From Palleronia pelagia (GTDB lineage Bacteria; Pseudomonadota; Alphaproteobacteria; Rhodobacterales; Rhodobacteraceae): a stretch of DNA of 64,000 bases. Positions 55,446 to 64,000 of the stretch are shown here, one piece after another. A program made the translations under genes and the position numbers. How positions within the stretch are numbered: position 1 is the stretch's first letter; every line of letters begins with the position of its first letter. The stretch is taken from contig NZ_FOCM01000011.1 of assembly GCF_900110115.1 (NCBI RefSeq), positions 1 to 64,000 on the forward strand, in the 5' to 3' direction. Under the pieces are notes generated by a model, which ran no database searches, was not told the DNA's origin, and saw only the letters and a program-made list of their open reading frames with translations.

Positions 55446-56120
55446 ATGGCAAATAAGACCTTGTTCATCACCGGCGCAAGCTCGGGCATCGGCGCGGCGA
55501 CGGCCCGCGCGGCGGTCGCGGGCGGCTGGAACGTGGCGCTGTTCGCCCGGTCCGAGGACAAGCTTGGCGTGCTCGTGGACGAGCTGGGCGATGCGGCCCT
55601 GGCCCTGCCCGGCGACGTGACCGACCTGGGGGCGCTGGAAGACGCGGTGACCAGGGCCGAGTCGCATTTCGGGGGCATCGATGCGGGCTTCGCCAATGCC
55701 GGGCGCGGCATGAAGAAAGCGGGCACCGTCGAAGGCGACGCCGACGACATGCGCGGCATGGTCGACGTGAACGTCATGGGCCTGCTCTGGACCGCGCGCG
55801 CGGTCATCCCGGCCCTGAAGAAGACGAAAGGCACGCTGATCCTGACCGGCTCGGCCGCCGGGCGGCGCCACATCTCGGGCTCGATCTACGGCGCGACCAA
55901 GTGGTTCGTGCACGGCTACGCCGGCAACATGGCCGAGGAGATGCGCGAATGGGGCGGGCGCTGCACCGTCATCGCGCCGGGCATGGTCGATACGCCCTTC
56001 TTCGACGAAGGAAAGCCCGACAAGCTTCAGCCCGAGGACGTGGCCGACGCGGTGATGCACGCGATCAAGGCCGATCCGCGCGCGGCGGTGCGCGAGATTT
56101 TCCTCATGCCGCAGAACTGA
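55446..56120 (+). CDS. SDR-family oxidoreductase
   Basis: 224 aa classical [19 protein letters not shown] (cofactor), [12 protein letters not shown] (NAG), [14 protein letters not shown] (catalytic Ser) and [15 protein letters not shown] (Tyr/Lys), [13 protein letters not shown] precedes the ATG at 55446. Monocistronic, divergent from nrdR. Substrate unknown. Confidence 0.9.
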   Translation: MANKTLFITGASSGIGAATARAAVAGGWNVALFARSEDKLGVLVDELGDAALALPGDVTDLGALEDAVTRAESHFGGIDAGFANAGRGMKKAGTVEGDADDMRGMVDVNVMGLLWTARAVIPALKKTKGTLILTGSAAGRRHISGSIYGATKWFVHGYAGNMAEEMREWGGRCTVIAPGMVDTPFFDEGKPDKLQPEDVADAVMHAIKADPRAAVREIFLMPQN

Positions 56121-56124
56121 AGCC

Positions 56125-56496
56125 CTAGCGTCGCGCGGCCGGGCTGTCGCACAAAAAGCGCGCGTAGCCCGCGGTCAGGCCGGGGCTGTCCGACAGGCGC
56201 AGCAGCCCCGGATCGACCGCGCGCGCGACGTCCAGCGAGAAATCCATCGCCTCGCCCCCGCGGCGGGGCGGCGGGCTGGTGCGATAGATCCGCGTCGCGG
56301 GCGAAACACCGAGAATGCTGATCGCGTAGTCCCCCGCCGCGCACCAGAAGGCGCGCGGCCCCGACAGCCCCTTGTAGGGCACGGTGAAATCGCCTGTCCC
56401 GCTGCCTTCGACCACCAGCGAATTCTCGGCGATGAAGGCGTGGGACGGCAGGGCGACGAGGCTGGCCAGAAGGGCGGCGGCGAGTGTGCGGGTCAT
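56125..56496 (-). CDS. Hypothetical periplasmic protein
   Basis: 123 aa with leader MTRTLAAALLASLVALPSHA. The mature part contains VPYKGLSGPRAFWCAAGDYA and two cysteines (WCAAG, LCDSP) that may form a disulfide. No family recognised, though it resembles small secreted proteins seen across Rhodobacterales. Convergent with the SDR gene, 4 nt apart. Confidence 0.7.
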   Translation of the reverse strand: MTRTLAAALLASLVALPSHAFIAENSLVVEGSGTGDFTVPYKGLSGPRAFWCAAGDYAISILGVSPATRIYRTSPPPRRGGEAMDFSLDVARAVDPGLLRLSDSPGLTAGYARFLCDSPAARR

Positions 56497-56576
56497 GGGG
56501 ACGGCTCCGGTCTCGGGCAGTTTTGCACAGTCTAGCGCGGTTGCGCGGGCGACACATCCCCGCCGCGCCTCACGGC

Positions 56577-56993
56577 TCAGTCATCGGCGGCAAAATGCAG
56601 CGCCACCTGCCGGCTGTGCGGGCGACGGCGGTGCTCGACCAGGTAGATGCCCTGCCAGGTGCCGAGGACCATGCGGCCGCCCTGCACCGGGATCTGCAGG
56701 CTGACCGGCAGGTGCGCGGCCTTGATATGGGCGGGCATGTCGTCCGGCCCCTCGGCCCGGTGAACGAGGTAGTCCATGGACGGATCGTCCGCAGGGGGCG
56801 CCAGCCGGTCGAGCCACGCGAGGAGATCGCGCTGCACGTCGGGATCGGCGTTCTCCTGGACAAGAAGCGAGCACGAGGTGTGGCGCACGAACAGGGTCAG
56901 AAGACCGTCGCGGCGCGGCAACCACTCGGCCACGCGGTCGGTGAATTCGGTCAGGCCGGGGCCGCGGGTATCGATGGTGATCGTTGTCTGCAT
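56577..56993 (-). CDS. YjbQ/UPF0047 family protein
   Basis: 138 aa. Family motifs include TLFVRHTSCSLLVQENADP, DDMPAHIKAAHLPVSLQIP and GTWQGIYLVEHRRRPHSRQV. YjbQ proteins can show weak thiamine-phosphate synthase activity; the physiological role is unclear. ATG at 56993 with a weak ribosome-binding site. Confidence 0.92.
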   Translation of the reverse strand: MQTTITIDTRGPGLTEFTDRVAEWLPRRDGLLTLFVRHTSCSLLVQENADPDVQRDLLAWLDRLAPPADDPSMDYLVHRAEGPDDMPAHIKAAHLPVSLQIPVQGGRMVLGTWQGIYLVEHRRRPHSRQVALHFAADD

Positions 56994-57079
56994 GCGACAA
57001 TGCTGCACGCCCCGCCCGGGCGGTGCAAGGGAACGACCGCCCCCGGACAACTGTTCTTCCGGCAAAACAGGAGGATAGC

Positions 57080-57256
57080 ATGACCGACCCGAAGACAGGC
57101 CCCGGCACGACCGACGATCCCAACCAGGCGACCAACACCGGATTGCCCGAAAAGCCGGCCATCAAGCCGGACGTGCCCGATGACGACAGCGACCCGCAAG
57201 ACCCCACCAGCGGCCCCGGATCGACCGAAGATCCCAACCAGGCAAGCCGCACCTGA
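57080..57256 (+). CDS. 58-aa disordered protein with a duplicated GPG-(T/S)-T-(D/E)-DPNQA motif
   Basis: Very small, Pro/Asp/Thr-rich, no hydrophobic stretch. The motif GPGTTDDPNQA near the N-terminus recurs as GPGSTEDPNQA near the C-terminus with a charged spacer (KPDVPDDDSDPQD). AGGAGG lies 7 nt before the ATG at 57080, arguing it is really translated. No family recognised. Confidence 0.7.
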   Translation: MTDPKTGPGTTDDPNQATNTGLPEKPAIKPDVPDDDSDPQDPTSGPGSTEDPNQASRT

Positions 57257-57307
57257 GGTCATTTCCCCACCTGTCCCCGGGGCGCGCGGGCCGCTAGGCT
57301 CGCCGCC

Positions 57308-57901
57308 ATGGATATCGCCGGCTCCCTTGCCCGCTGGGGCGTTCTGTTCGTCTACCTGGGCTGCGTGGTGGAAGGCGACGCCGTGGCGATCAGCGCCGGT
57401 GTGCTGGCCGACCAGGGGCGGCTGCCCTTCTGGCCGGTGGTGTTCGCCGCGGCGCTGGGGGCGTGGACCTGGGACATGGGGATATTCACCGCGGGACGGC
57501 TGTTTCGCGGCCATCCGCGCATCGCCAGGGCGCTGGAGCATCCCCGCGCGCAGCGGGTGACGCGGCGCCTGCTGCGGCGGCCGTGGCTTTTGGCCGGGAT
57601 CTTCCGGTTCATTCCCGCCACGCGCACGGTGGCGCCCCTGGCGCTGGCGACCGGATCATCCATCCGCGCCGCGACCTACGCGGCGATCACCGGGCCGGCC
57701 TGCCTGGTCTGGGCCATGATCGCGGTGACGATCGGCGCCGACCTCAGCCGGCTTCTGTCGACCGTCTGGCGCGAGGCGCGTAGCGAGATGCAGATCGCAG
57801 CGGCCCTCGCCCTCGGCGGCGTGGCCATTTTCGCCTGGCGCCGCTGGAGCCTTGCCCGGGCCCGGGCGATCAGCCGAACCCTCGACGACCCCGAGCGCTA
57901 G
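57308..57901 (+). CDS. DedA-family membrane protein
   Basis: 197 aa with about five hydrophobic segments. GCVVEGDAVAISAGVLADQG holds the family acidic residue, GAWTWDMGIFTAGRLFRG and the RFIPATRTVAPLALATG arginine motif follow. DedA proteins act in envelope lipid flipping and proton-motive-force balance. Ends 6 nt before the convergent HlyU-like gene. Confidence 0.88.
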   Translation: MDIAGSLARWGVLFVYLGCVVEGDAVAISAGVLADQGRLPFWPVVFAAALGAWTWDMGIFTAGRLFRGHPRIARALEHPRAQRVTRRLLRRPWLLAGIFRFIPATRTVAPLALATGSSIRAATYAAITGPACLVWAMIAVTIGADLSRLLSTVWREARSEMQIAAALALGGVAIFAWRRWSLARARAISRTLDDPER

Positions 57902-57907
57902 GGTACC

Positions 57908-58189
57908 CTAGTCGCTGAACAGGCGCTCGCCCTGCTCGTCGATCATCTGGCGCGCCTTGGCGACGCTGGCCTGGGCCGCGGCCTCGAAGCTTTCCAGCCG
58001 GTCGGCCCGGATCAGGTGATGGCTGCGCGTGGTGCCGCCCACATCCTTCTCGATCAGTGCGCCGATGCGAAACTGTCCACCATCCTTGGCGGGCTGCGGC
58101 GTAATGGTGAAGCCCTTGTAGGTTTCCGAAGGCTGCTCGGCCGGAGCCTTGTCGCCTGCGCGACCGAAGAGACGTTTCAGAATAGACAT
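57908..58189 (-). CDS. HlyU-family protein
   Basis: 93 aa: MSILKRLFG start, then YKGFTITPQPAKDGGQFRIGA and LIRADRLESFEAAAQASVAKARQMIDEQGERLF, the HlyU pattern. Named after a Vibrio haemolysin regulator, but these short alphaproteobacterial forms lack a visible HTH. Start overlaps the upstream stop by one base (TGATG), so it is coupled to the membrane protein. Confidence 0.85.
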   Translation of the reverse strand: MSILKRLFGRAGDKAPAEQPSETYKGFTITPQPAKDGGQFRIGALIEKDVGGTTRSHHLIRADRLESFEAAAQASVAKARQMIDEQGERLFSD

Positions 58190-58527
58190 CACACCCTCTC
58201 CTTGATCGGGGCCGTTACAAGGGCGGCTTCGCGTGGGCCGCCGCCGGGGCCCTCGTCGCGGCCCAAAGACATGATCGCGATACCGGACTGCACGCCGGCG
58301 AACACGATGCCGTTCAGCACGAAAAAGATCGCGGCCGCGAACCAGCCGCCCGCGACATGCGTCACGAGATGCCCGATCCCGGCCACGTCGAACCACAGCA
58401 CAAGCCCGGTGAAGACCGCGGCCAGCGCGAAGCCGAAGACGGCGTTCAGAATGTAGATGCGCACGATCCGCGGCAGCCGCGCCAGCGCCGCGGGCCGCCT
58501 GCGGAAAGGGTCGGTCAGGGAAAACAT
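58189..58527 (-). CDS. Hypothetical inner-membrane protein
   Basis: 112 aa with two to three hydrophobic helices (IYILNAVFGFALAAVFTGLV and GWFAAAIFFVLNGIVFAGVQ), a basic N-terminus and a hydrophilic tail. GGGAGA precedes the ATG at 58527. No family recognised. Cotranscribed with the HlyU-like gene, downstream of rpoD. Confidence 0.75.
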   Translation of the reverse strand: MFSLTDPFRRRPAALARLPRIVRIYILNAVFGFALAAVFTGLVLWFDVAGIGHLVTHVAGGWFAAAIFFVLNGIVFAGVQSGIAIMSLGRDEGPGGGPREAALVTAPIKERV

Positions 58528-58548
58528 CGCAATCTCCCTCTCGGCATG

Positions 58549-58565
58549 CCCGGCCCCTGGCCGGG
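58549..58565 (-). terminator. Short GC hairpin after rpoD
   Basis: CCCGGCC (58549-58555) and GGCCGGG (58559-58565) pair around a 3-nt loop, 11 nt beyond the rpoD stop on the minus strand. No T run follows, so it is at best a weak or partial terminator before the small membrane gene. Confidence 0.35.
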
Positions 58566-58575
58566 TCTCTCGGGA

Positions 58576-60576
58576 CTACTGGTCGAGGAACGACCGCAGC
58601 TTGCGCGACCGGCTGGGGTGCTTGAGCTTCCTGAGCGCCTTCGCCTCGATCTGGCGGATCCGTTCGCGGGTCACGCTGAACTGCTGGCCGACCTCTTCCA
58701 GCGTGTGATCGGTGTTCATGCCGATGCCGAAGCGCATCCGCAGAACCCGCTCCTCGCGCGGGGTGAGGCTGGCCAGAACCCGGGTCGTGGTTTCCTTCAG
58801 GTTCTCCTGGATGGCCGAGTCGAGCGGCAGGACGGCGTTCTTGTCCTCGATGAAATCGCCCAGCTGGCTGTCTTCCTCGTCGCCGATGGGCGTTTCGAGG
58901 CTGATCGGCTCTTTGGCGATCTTCATCACCTTGCGAACCTTCTCCAGCGGCATCTGCAGTTTGTCGGCCAGTTCCTCGGGCGTCGGCTCGCGGCCGATCT
59001 CGTGCAGCATCTGGCGCCCGGTGCGGACCAGCTTGTTGATCGTCTCGATCATGTGGACCGGGATGCGGATCGTCCGGGCCTGGTCGGCGATCGAGCGGGT
59101 GATCGCCTGTCGGATCCACCAAGTGGCGTAGGTCGAGAACTTGTAGCCGCGGCGATACTCGAACTTGTCGACGGCCTTCATCAGGCCGATGTTGCCTTCC
59201 TGGATCAGGTCCAGGAATTGCAGGCCCCGGTTGGTGTACTTCTTCGCGATGGAGATCACGAGCCGCAGGTTCGCCTCGACCATCTCCTTCTTGGCCTGCC
59301 GGGCTTCCTTCTCGCCCTTCTGGACCTGCTGCACGATGCGGCGGAATTCGCTGATGTCGACGCCCACGTACTGGCCGACCTGGGCCATCTCGCCGCGCAG
59401 CTCCTCGACCTTGGGGGTCGAGCGCTCGATCAGCGCCTGCCAGCCCCGGCCGGACTTCTCGCCCATCCGTTCGAGCCAGGTGGGGTCGAGCTCGTAGCCG
59501 CGGTATTCCTCGACGAATTCGCGGCGGTTGATGCGGGCCTGGTCAGCCAGCTTCACCATGGCGCTGTCGATGGACATGATCTTGCGGTTGATGCCGTAAA
59601 GCTGGTCGATCAGCGCTTCGATACGGTTGTTGTGCAGGTGAAGCTCGTTCACCAGCTCGACGATCTCGGCGCGCAGCTTCTGGTACTTGGCCTCGTCCGC
59701 CTCGCTGAACGAGCCGTCCTCGTTCAGCGTGGCCGACATGCGCAGGTCCTGCATCTCGCTCAGCTCGGCGTAGTCGCGGGCGATGACGTCCAGCATTTCC
59801 AGCACGCGCGGCTTCAGCGCGGCTTCCATGGCGGCAAGGCTCATGTTGGCCTGCTCGTCCTCGTCCTCGTCGTCATCCTTCGAGATCGGGTTGCCGTCGG
59901 CATCGACGTCGGGCTGGTCGTCCGACGACCCTTTGTCCGAGGTCTCGGCGCCAGCCGCGGCAACGCCACCGACCACGGCGGTTTCGTCCTCTTCACCCTC
60001 TTCGCCCATGGACCGGCCGAAGGTCGTCTCAAGGTCGATCACGTCGCGCAGCAGAATGTCCTCGGACAGAAGCTCGTCGCGCCAGATGGTGATGGCCTGG
60101 AAGGTCAGCGGGCTTTCGCACAGCCCCAGGATCATCACGTTGCGGCCGGCCTCGATCCGCTTGGCGATGGCGATCTCGCCCTCGCGGCTCAGCAGTTCGA
60201 CCGACCCCATCTCGCGCAGGTACATGCGCACCGGGTCATCGGTGCGGTCGAGCTTCTCGCTTTCGGTGGTCGAGACGGCGACCTCGCGTGAGGACGAGGT
60301 GGTGGCGACCTCGGTCGAGCCCTTCTTGTCCTCTTCCTCGGCCTCGTCATCCTCGATGACGTTGATGCCCATCTCGCTGAGCATCGACATCACGTCCTCG
60401 ATCTGCTCCGAGCTCACCTGCTCGGGCGGAAGAACCTGGTTCAGCTGGTCGTAGGTGATGTATCCACGTTCGCGCGCCTCGGAGATCATCTTCTTCACCG
60501 CGGCCTGGCTCATGTCGAGCATCACCTCGCCGTCGGCGTCGTCCTGCTTGCGCTCGTCGTTGTCTTTCGCGGCCAT
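58576..60576 (-). CDS. rpoD: Primary sigma factor RpoD (sigma-70)
   Basis: 666 aa. Region 1.1 ([20 protein letters not shown]), region 1.2 ([19 protein letters not shown]), an acidic non-conserved insert ([13 protein letters not shown]), region 2 ([20 protein letters not shown]), region 3 and region 4.2 ([20 protein letters not shown]) are all present. The ATG at 60576 has GGAAGGG 8 nt ahead; another ATG at 60594 overlaps that site. Directs RNA polymerase to housekeeping promoters. 146 nt downstream of dnaG, the usual arrangement. Confidence 0.97.
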   Translation of the reverse strand: MAAKDNDERKQDDADGEVMLDMSQAAVKKMISEARERGYITYDQLNQVLPPEQVSSEQIEDVMSMLSEMGINVIEDDEAEEEDKKGSTEVATTSSSREVAVSTTESEKLDRTDDPVRMYLREMGSVELLSREGEIAIAKRIEAGRNVMILGLCESPLTFQAITIWRDELLSEDILLRDVIDLETTFGRSMGEEGEEDETAVVGGVAAAGAETSDKGSSDDQPDVDADGNPISKDDDEDEDEQANMSLAAMEAALKPRVLEMLDVIARDYAELSEMQDLRMSATLNEDGSFSEADEAKYQKLRAEIVELVNELHLHNNRIEALIDQLYGINRKIMSIDSAMVKLADQARINRREFVEEYRGYELDPTWLERMGEKSGRGWQALIERSTPKVEELRGEMAQVGQYVGVDISEFRRIVQQVQKGEKEARQAKKEMVEANLRLVISIAKKYTNRGLQFLDLIQEGNIGLMKAVDKFEYRRGYKFSTYATWWIRQAITRSIADQARTIRIPVHMIETINKLVRTGRQMLHEIGREPTPEELADKLQMPLEKVRKVMKIAKEPISLETPIGDEEDSQLGDFIEDKNAVLPLDSAIQENLKETTTRVLASLTPREERVLRMRFGIGMNTDHTLEEVGQQFSVTRERIRQIEAKALRKLKHPSRSRKLRSFLDQ

Positions 60577-60722
60577 ACGCCATTCCCTTCCCACGATCGG
60601 GTCGTGCTACTGTCCCCGCAGACGCCCCGGATCAGATGCGCGAATCATTTGGCTCGGATGATTCGCAGAAATTCTTACCGATTCGATTACCAAAATGTTC
60701 TCCGGGTTCCCATAGACCCGGA

Positions 60723-62675
60723 TCACTTGTTCCTATCTGTCGCACTTAGGCCGATCTGGCTCAGAAGCCCGTCCAGGGCGTTACGTTCGGCCCGGCTCAT
60801 CATCACACCGTTGGGCGCTTCCTCGTATTCCGTCGTGTCCTCGGCCTGCCCCTGCGTCGCCTGGTCGCGAACGCGGGCGGCCTCGCGCAGGCGCCAGGTC
60901 AGCGCCTCGCCGGTTTCGGCCGCGAAATCCTCCATCGCCTCGGCGATCTCGCGGGCGGCGCCCTGCCCCGCCAGAAGCTTTGCCAGCTCCTCGCCCAGGC
61001 AGATCCCGGCCAGGTCGCGGTCATCGCCCTTCAGGGCCGGGACCACCCGCAAATGGCCCGCCGCAGCGAGCTTTTCAAGGGCAGCGGACGGGGCGTCAGC
61101 GTGCACGAGCTCCGCTTGCCGTTCGGGGTCGGCCCCGGCGTGCCGCAGCAGGGCGTTGGCCAGTCCCGCATGGCCGTCGCCGCGCCAGTCGATCTCGGCC
61201 AGAGCGTCCTCGACCCTTAAAGTCAGGTCTGGGAACCGCAGCAGCACGGCCAGGACCACCTGTTCGCGCAGGTTCTGCTCGACCCGGTCGCCACCGGTGG
61301 CCAACAGCGACGCGCGCGTGGTCGTCACCGGCACCTGCGGCGCGGCCCCCCTTCGCCCCCCCGGGCCCGGCTGCCACGTGCCCCTGGGCTTGCGCGGGTT
61401 GAAAAGCTGCCAGCGGCGTTCCTTGATCGCGTCGCCGTAGTGGCGCTTGAGCGAGGGGTCGGAAATGCGCGAGATCTTGTCGCGCAACTCCTTGTCCAGC
61501 GCGGCCCGCGCCTCGGGCGTGTCGAAGCTGCGGCCCTCGGTCTGGGCGTCCCACAGGAGGTCGACCATGGGCAGCGCGGCCTCCAGCGCCTTCTGCATGG
61601 CGGGCGCGCCGCCCGACTTCAGCAGGTCGTCGGGGTCCTGCCCCGCCGGCATCATGCAGAACCGCAGCGATCGCCCCGCCCCGATCAGCGGCAGCGCCAG
61701 GTCGACCAGGCGCAGCGCCGCGCGCCGCCCGGCCACGTCGCCGTCCAGCGCGATGATCGGGTCGGGCGACATGCGCCACATGAGCTGAAGCTGCTCCTCG
61801 GTGATCGCGGTGCCCAGGGGGGCGACCGTCGCGCCGAAGCCCGCCTCGGCCAGCGCGATCACGTCCATGTAGCCCTCGGCCACGATCAGCGGCTGCTTGC
61901 CCGCCGCCCCGCGCGCGGGCCCGACGTTATACAGCGTCCGCCCCTTGTCGAAGAGCGCGGTTTCGGGCGAGTTCAGGTATTTCGCGTTGTCGTCGGGATC
62001 CATCGCGCGGCCGCCGAAGGCGATGCAGCGCCCGCGCGCGTCGCGGATGGGAAACATGATGCGGTTGCGAAACGTGTCGTAGGGCGCCTTGCCGTTGCGG
62101 CTGGGCTTGGCCAGCCCCGCGTCGACCAGGCGCTCCACCGCGATGCCCTTGCCCGCGAGGTGCTCGCGCAGCGCGTCCCAGGATGCAGGCGCGAACCCCA
62201 GGCCCCAGCGCTCGCAGGCCGCGCCGTCCAGCTTTCGACCCTTGAGATAGTCGCGCGCCGCCTGCCCCGCCCCCGCGCGCAGCTGCATCTGGAAGAAGCG
62301 CGCCGCGGCTTCCATGATCTCGACCAGGCTGTCGCGCTTCTCGGCGCGGGCCTGCGCCTGGGGGTCGCGGTCGGGCAGCTTCATGCCGGCCTCGTCGGCC
62401 AGCAACTTCACCGCGTCGATGAACGGCAGGTTCTCGGTCGCCATGACGAAGCCGATGGCGTCGCCCTTCTCGTGGCAGCCGAAGCAGTAGTAGAACCCCT
62501 TGCGGTCATCCACGTGGAAGGACGCCGTCTTTTCCTGGTGGAACGGACAGGGCGCCCACATGTCGCCCTTGCCCTGGTTCGACTTGCGCGGATCCCATGT
62601 GACCTTGCGCCCCACCACGTGCACGAGGCTGAGGCGCGAGCGCAGTTCATCGAGGAATCCGGGGGGCAGGCTCAT
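60723..62675 (-). CDS. dnaG: DNA primase DnaG
   Basis: 650 aa. The N-terminal CHC2 zinc finger shows Cys43, His46, Cys64 and Cys67 (APCPFHQEKT ... YYCFGCHEKGDAIGFVM). The TOPRIM core includes IVAEGYMDVIALAEAGF and ALDGDVAGRRAALRL. The C-terminal part (~450-650) is the helicase-binding domain, divergent as usual. The ATG at 62675 is preceded by GAGGGG; a second ATG 9 nt upstream has none. Synthesises RNA primers at the replication fork. Confidence 0.96.
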   Translation of the reverse strand: MSLPPGFLDELRSRLSLVHVVGRKVTWDPRKSNQGKGDMWAPCPFHQEKTASFHVDDRKGFYYCFGCHEKGDAIGFVMATENLPFIDAVKLLADEAGMKLPDRDPQAQARAEKRDSLVEIMEAAARFFQMQLRAGAGQAARDYLKGRKLDGAACERWGLGFAPASWDALREHLAGKGIAVERLVDAGLAKPSRNGKAPYDTFRNRIMFPIRDARGRCIAFGGRAMDPDDNAKYLNSPETALFDKGRTLYNVGPARGAAGKQPLIVAEGYMDVIALAEAGFGATVAPLGTAITEEQLQLMWRMSPDPIIALDGDVAGRRAALRLVDLALPLIGAGRSLRFCMMPAGQDPDDLLKSGGAPAMQKALEAALPMVDLLWDAQTEGRSFDTPEARAALDKELRDKISRISDPSLKRHYGDAIKERRWQLFNPRKPRGTWQPGPGGRRGAAPQVPVTTTRASLLATGGDRVEQNLREQVVLAVLLRFPDLTLRVEDALAEIDWRGDGHAGLANALLRHAGADPERQAELVHADAPSAALEKLAAAGHLRVVPALKGDDRDLAGICLGEELAKLLAGQGAAREIAEAMEDFAAETGEALTWRLREAARVRDQATQGQAEDTTEYEEAPNGVMMSRAERNALDGLLSQIGLSATDRNK

Positions 62676-62740
62676 ACCCCTCATATTGGCCTGCGCGCGC
62701 CCGGAGTCGAGGGGGCGCGCGCCGGTTCACGCGTGCGATC

Positions 62741-63175
62741 TCAGCAGGAATCGATGACCCGCGAGACCAGCGGATCGCCCGCCGCCGTGCGCACGTTGGC
62801 CGCGAAGCCGCCGCGCGTGGCGATATAGGACCGCAGCGCGGGCGCGGCGCACATCTGAAGCCCGAAATCACGCTGGAACGCCTCGATGAACGCGGCCCGC
62901 TTGGCGGGGGTGTCGATGGCGCTGTCGTCACTGAGGCTGAGATCCATGATCACGCGGCCGTCCCCGGCGCGGGCATCGTTCAGGACGAGACCGGGCGACA
63001 GTTCCGAGCCTTCCAGCGGCTCGAGCGCGGAAAGCACGGCCGCCTGCTGCGGCGGGTTGGCGGCGGCCCTGGCGGCGGCCTCGGGGTCCACCTGCGGAAG
63101 CGAGGCCGTGGGGGCCGTCGTGTTGCAGGCGGCCAGCGCAACCAGACCGGCACCGAGCAGCAATCGATCGAACAT
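62741..63175 (-). CDS. Putative lipoprotein
   Basis: 144 aa with lipobox LVALAAC-N (cysteine ~17), so lipid-anchored. The mature part has DPEAAARAAANPPQ, VIMDLSLSDDSAIDTPAKRA, FGLQMCAAPALRSYIATRGG and a C-terminal cysteine (VSRVIDSC) that may pair with MCAAP. AAGGA precedes the ATG at 63175. Family not recognised. Confidence 0.72.
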   Translation of the reverse strand: MFDRLLLGAGLVALAACNTTAPTASLPQVDPEAAARAAANPPQQAAVLSALEPLEGSELSPGLVLNDARAGDGRVIMDLSLSDDSAIDTPAKRAAFIEAFQRDFGLQMCAAPALRSYIATRGGFAANVRTAAGDPLVSRVIDSC

Positions 63176-63514
63176 TACAGATATCCTTCTTGCAGTCTGG
63201 CCGCAGCTTGGGTCCAGACGCCGCCGAGCGCAACGCGAATCACCGGAAATCGGGCCGGAGCGCATCTCCAAAAACCTGACTAAAAGGACAGGGTCGAAAA
63301 AATCTGCCTTTTTCACGCCGTAATTTCAGCTTCGAGTTTAACGGAATTTCGCGAACAATCCTTGGGGTTCAACCCTGCGTTGTTTCGCGGTGCGCCGCAA
63401 TGCCATGCTTTGCCACTTTTGCCGCCACAAACCCGCCACAGGATTGGAGTTGAATAAAACTCGAATTGGTCCCGGGCGAAATGCGTCCCGATCAAGGGCC
63501 AGGAAAGAGGAAGT
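63176..63514. other. 339-bp divergent intergenic region
   Basis: Between the lipoprotein gene and the TadG-like gene. Several A/T-rich patches (63290-63350, 63450-63475) suit divergent promoters; no gene, RNA or strong repeat recognised. AGGAAAGAGG at 63501-63510 is the ribosome-binding site of the following gene. Confidence 0.5.
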
Positions 63515-64000
63515 ATGTCTCGTATGTCACCCATTTCGGCCCTTCGCATTGCCCGTTTCGGCAACGAGGAAGAAGGCTCTCTGACGATCATGGCCCTGTT
63601 CTTCTTCATCTGCATGGTGATGATCGGCGGCCTGTCGTTGGACATCATGGTGTTCGAGAACAATCGCACCCGCCTGCAGAACCTCAGCGACCGGGCGGTG
63701 CTGGCCGCCACGGCGATGAACCAGGAGGGCGACCCCGAGGCCGTCGTGCGCAGCTACTTCGACAAGGCGGGCATGTCGTCGAACCTGGCCGGCATCCAGG
63801 TCAGCCAGGGGCTGGTCGCACGGACGGTGTCGGTGCAGACCGCGCAGCCCATGCGCACGATGTTCATGAACATGACGGGCGTGACGCAGCTGAAGGCGCA
63901 GACGAACTCGACCGCGGTCGAGGGCATGGACCAGCTGGAAGTCGCGCTGGTGCTGGACGTGTCGAACTCGATGAACCAGGCGTCGAACGTCCCGGGCATG
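63515..64000 (+). CDS. TadG-like pilus-assembly protein with VWA domain, 5' part
   Basis: 162 codons open to the window end. The first ~20 residues are cytoplasmic (RIARFGNEEEGSLTIMALFF), leading into a single TadE/TadG-type membrane helix (FFFICMVMIGGLSLDIMVF) and LQNLSDRAVLAATAM, the Flp-pilus pseudopilin-like N-terminus. Near the end LEVALVLDVSNSMNQ begins a von Willebrand A domain with the MIDAS DxSxS motif. AGGAAAGAGG precedes the ATG at 63515. The rest lies outside the window. Confidence 0.87.
   Translation, partial: MSRMSPISALRIARFGNEEEGSLTIMALFFFICMVMIGGLSLDIMVFENNRTRLQNLSDRAVLAATAMNQEGDPEAVVRSYFDKAGMSSNLAGIQVSQGLVARTVSVQTAQPMRTMFMNMTGVTQLKAQTNSTAVEGMDQLEVALVLDVSNSMNQASNVPGM

Overview
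The window reads as a chromosomal segment of a high-GC alphaproteobacterium, most likely Rhodobacterales (Roseobacter group or a Paracoccus relative). Markers for this are a complete sox cluster in Paracoccus-like order, a C4-pathway 5-aminolevulinate synthase, an NDUFS4-like complex I protein, the dnaG-rpoD pair and the nrdR-ribD-ribE gene set. Genes are dense on both strands, and start codons were chosen mainly from Shine-Dalgarno spacing and overlaps with neighbours.

Layout. 1-350: the edge of an IS256-family element. 0.37-17.4 kb: an uptake and catabolism island. It has a solute-binding protein, aldehyde dehydrogenase, SDR and a frameshifted LysR gene on the minus strand; a GST with an extra C-terminal domain, a SnoaL-like protein and a CitE-like lyase on plus; a class I fumarase and a CitF-like CoA-transferase on minus; then a second solute-binding protein, a GST and a full branched-chain-type ABC transporter (two ATPases, two permeases), followed by an exported metallo-beta-lactamase-fold protein. 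17.4-31.4 kb: thiosulfate oxidation genes. soxV-W-X-Y-Z-A-B-C-D-E-F plus DsrE-like, DUF302 and hemA genes are on minus; divergent soxS, soxR and a YeeE/YedE-type transporter are on plus. Dyads in the soxS/V, soxW/X and soxA/B gaps look like SoxR operators, and a terminator separates soxA from soxB.

31.4-37.2 kb: an RTX-type calcium-binding protein, then a TetR regulator divergent from a shikimate/quinate dehydrogenase and a two-domain 3-dehydroshikimate dehydratase (quinate/shikimate to protocatechuate), then tRNA-Arg(TCT). 37.2-45.5 kb: sodC, the NDUFS4-like gene, uvrB, a lone HEPN-like gene that is AT-richer than its neighbours, divergent oxyR-katG and two small membrane proteins. 45.5-55.3 kb: a beta-helix (pectate-lyase-3-like) protein, then ribE and ribD-nrdR separated by three capsule genes (KpsS-, Wza/KpsD- and KpsC-like) on the other strand. 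55.4-64 kb: housekeeping and small genes, rpoD, dnaG, a lipoprotein and the start of a TadG-like pilus gene that runs off the window.

How they work together. The sox products form the periplasmic SoxXA-YZ-B-CD multienzyme system with thiol reductants SoxV/W/S, repressor SoxR, a putative sulfur-compound importer and a hemA that probably supplies haem for the Sox cytochromes. The first island is best explained as import and breakdown of an organic acid; a CoA-transferase, a citrate-lyase-like lyase and a class I fumarase together could perform mesaconate to citramalate to citramalyl-CoA to acetyl-CoA plus pyruvate. That substrate is inferred, not shown.
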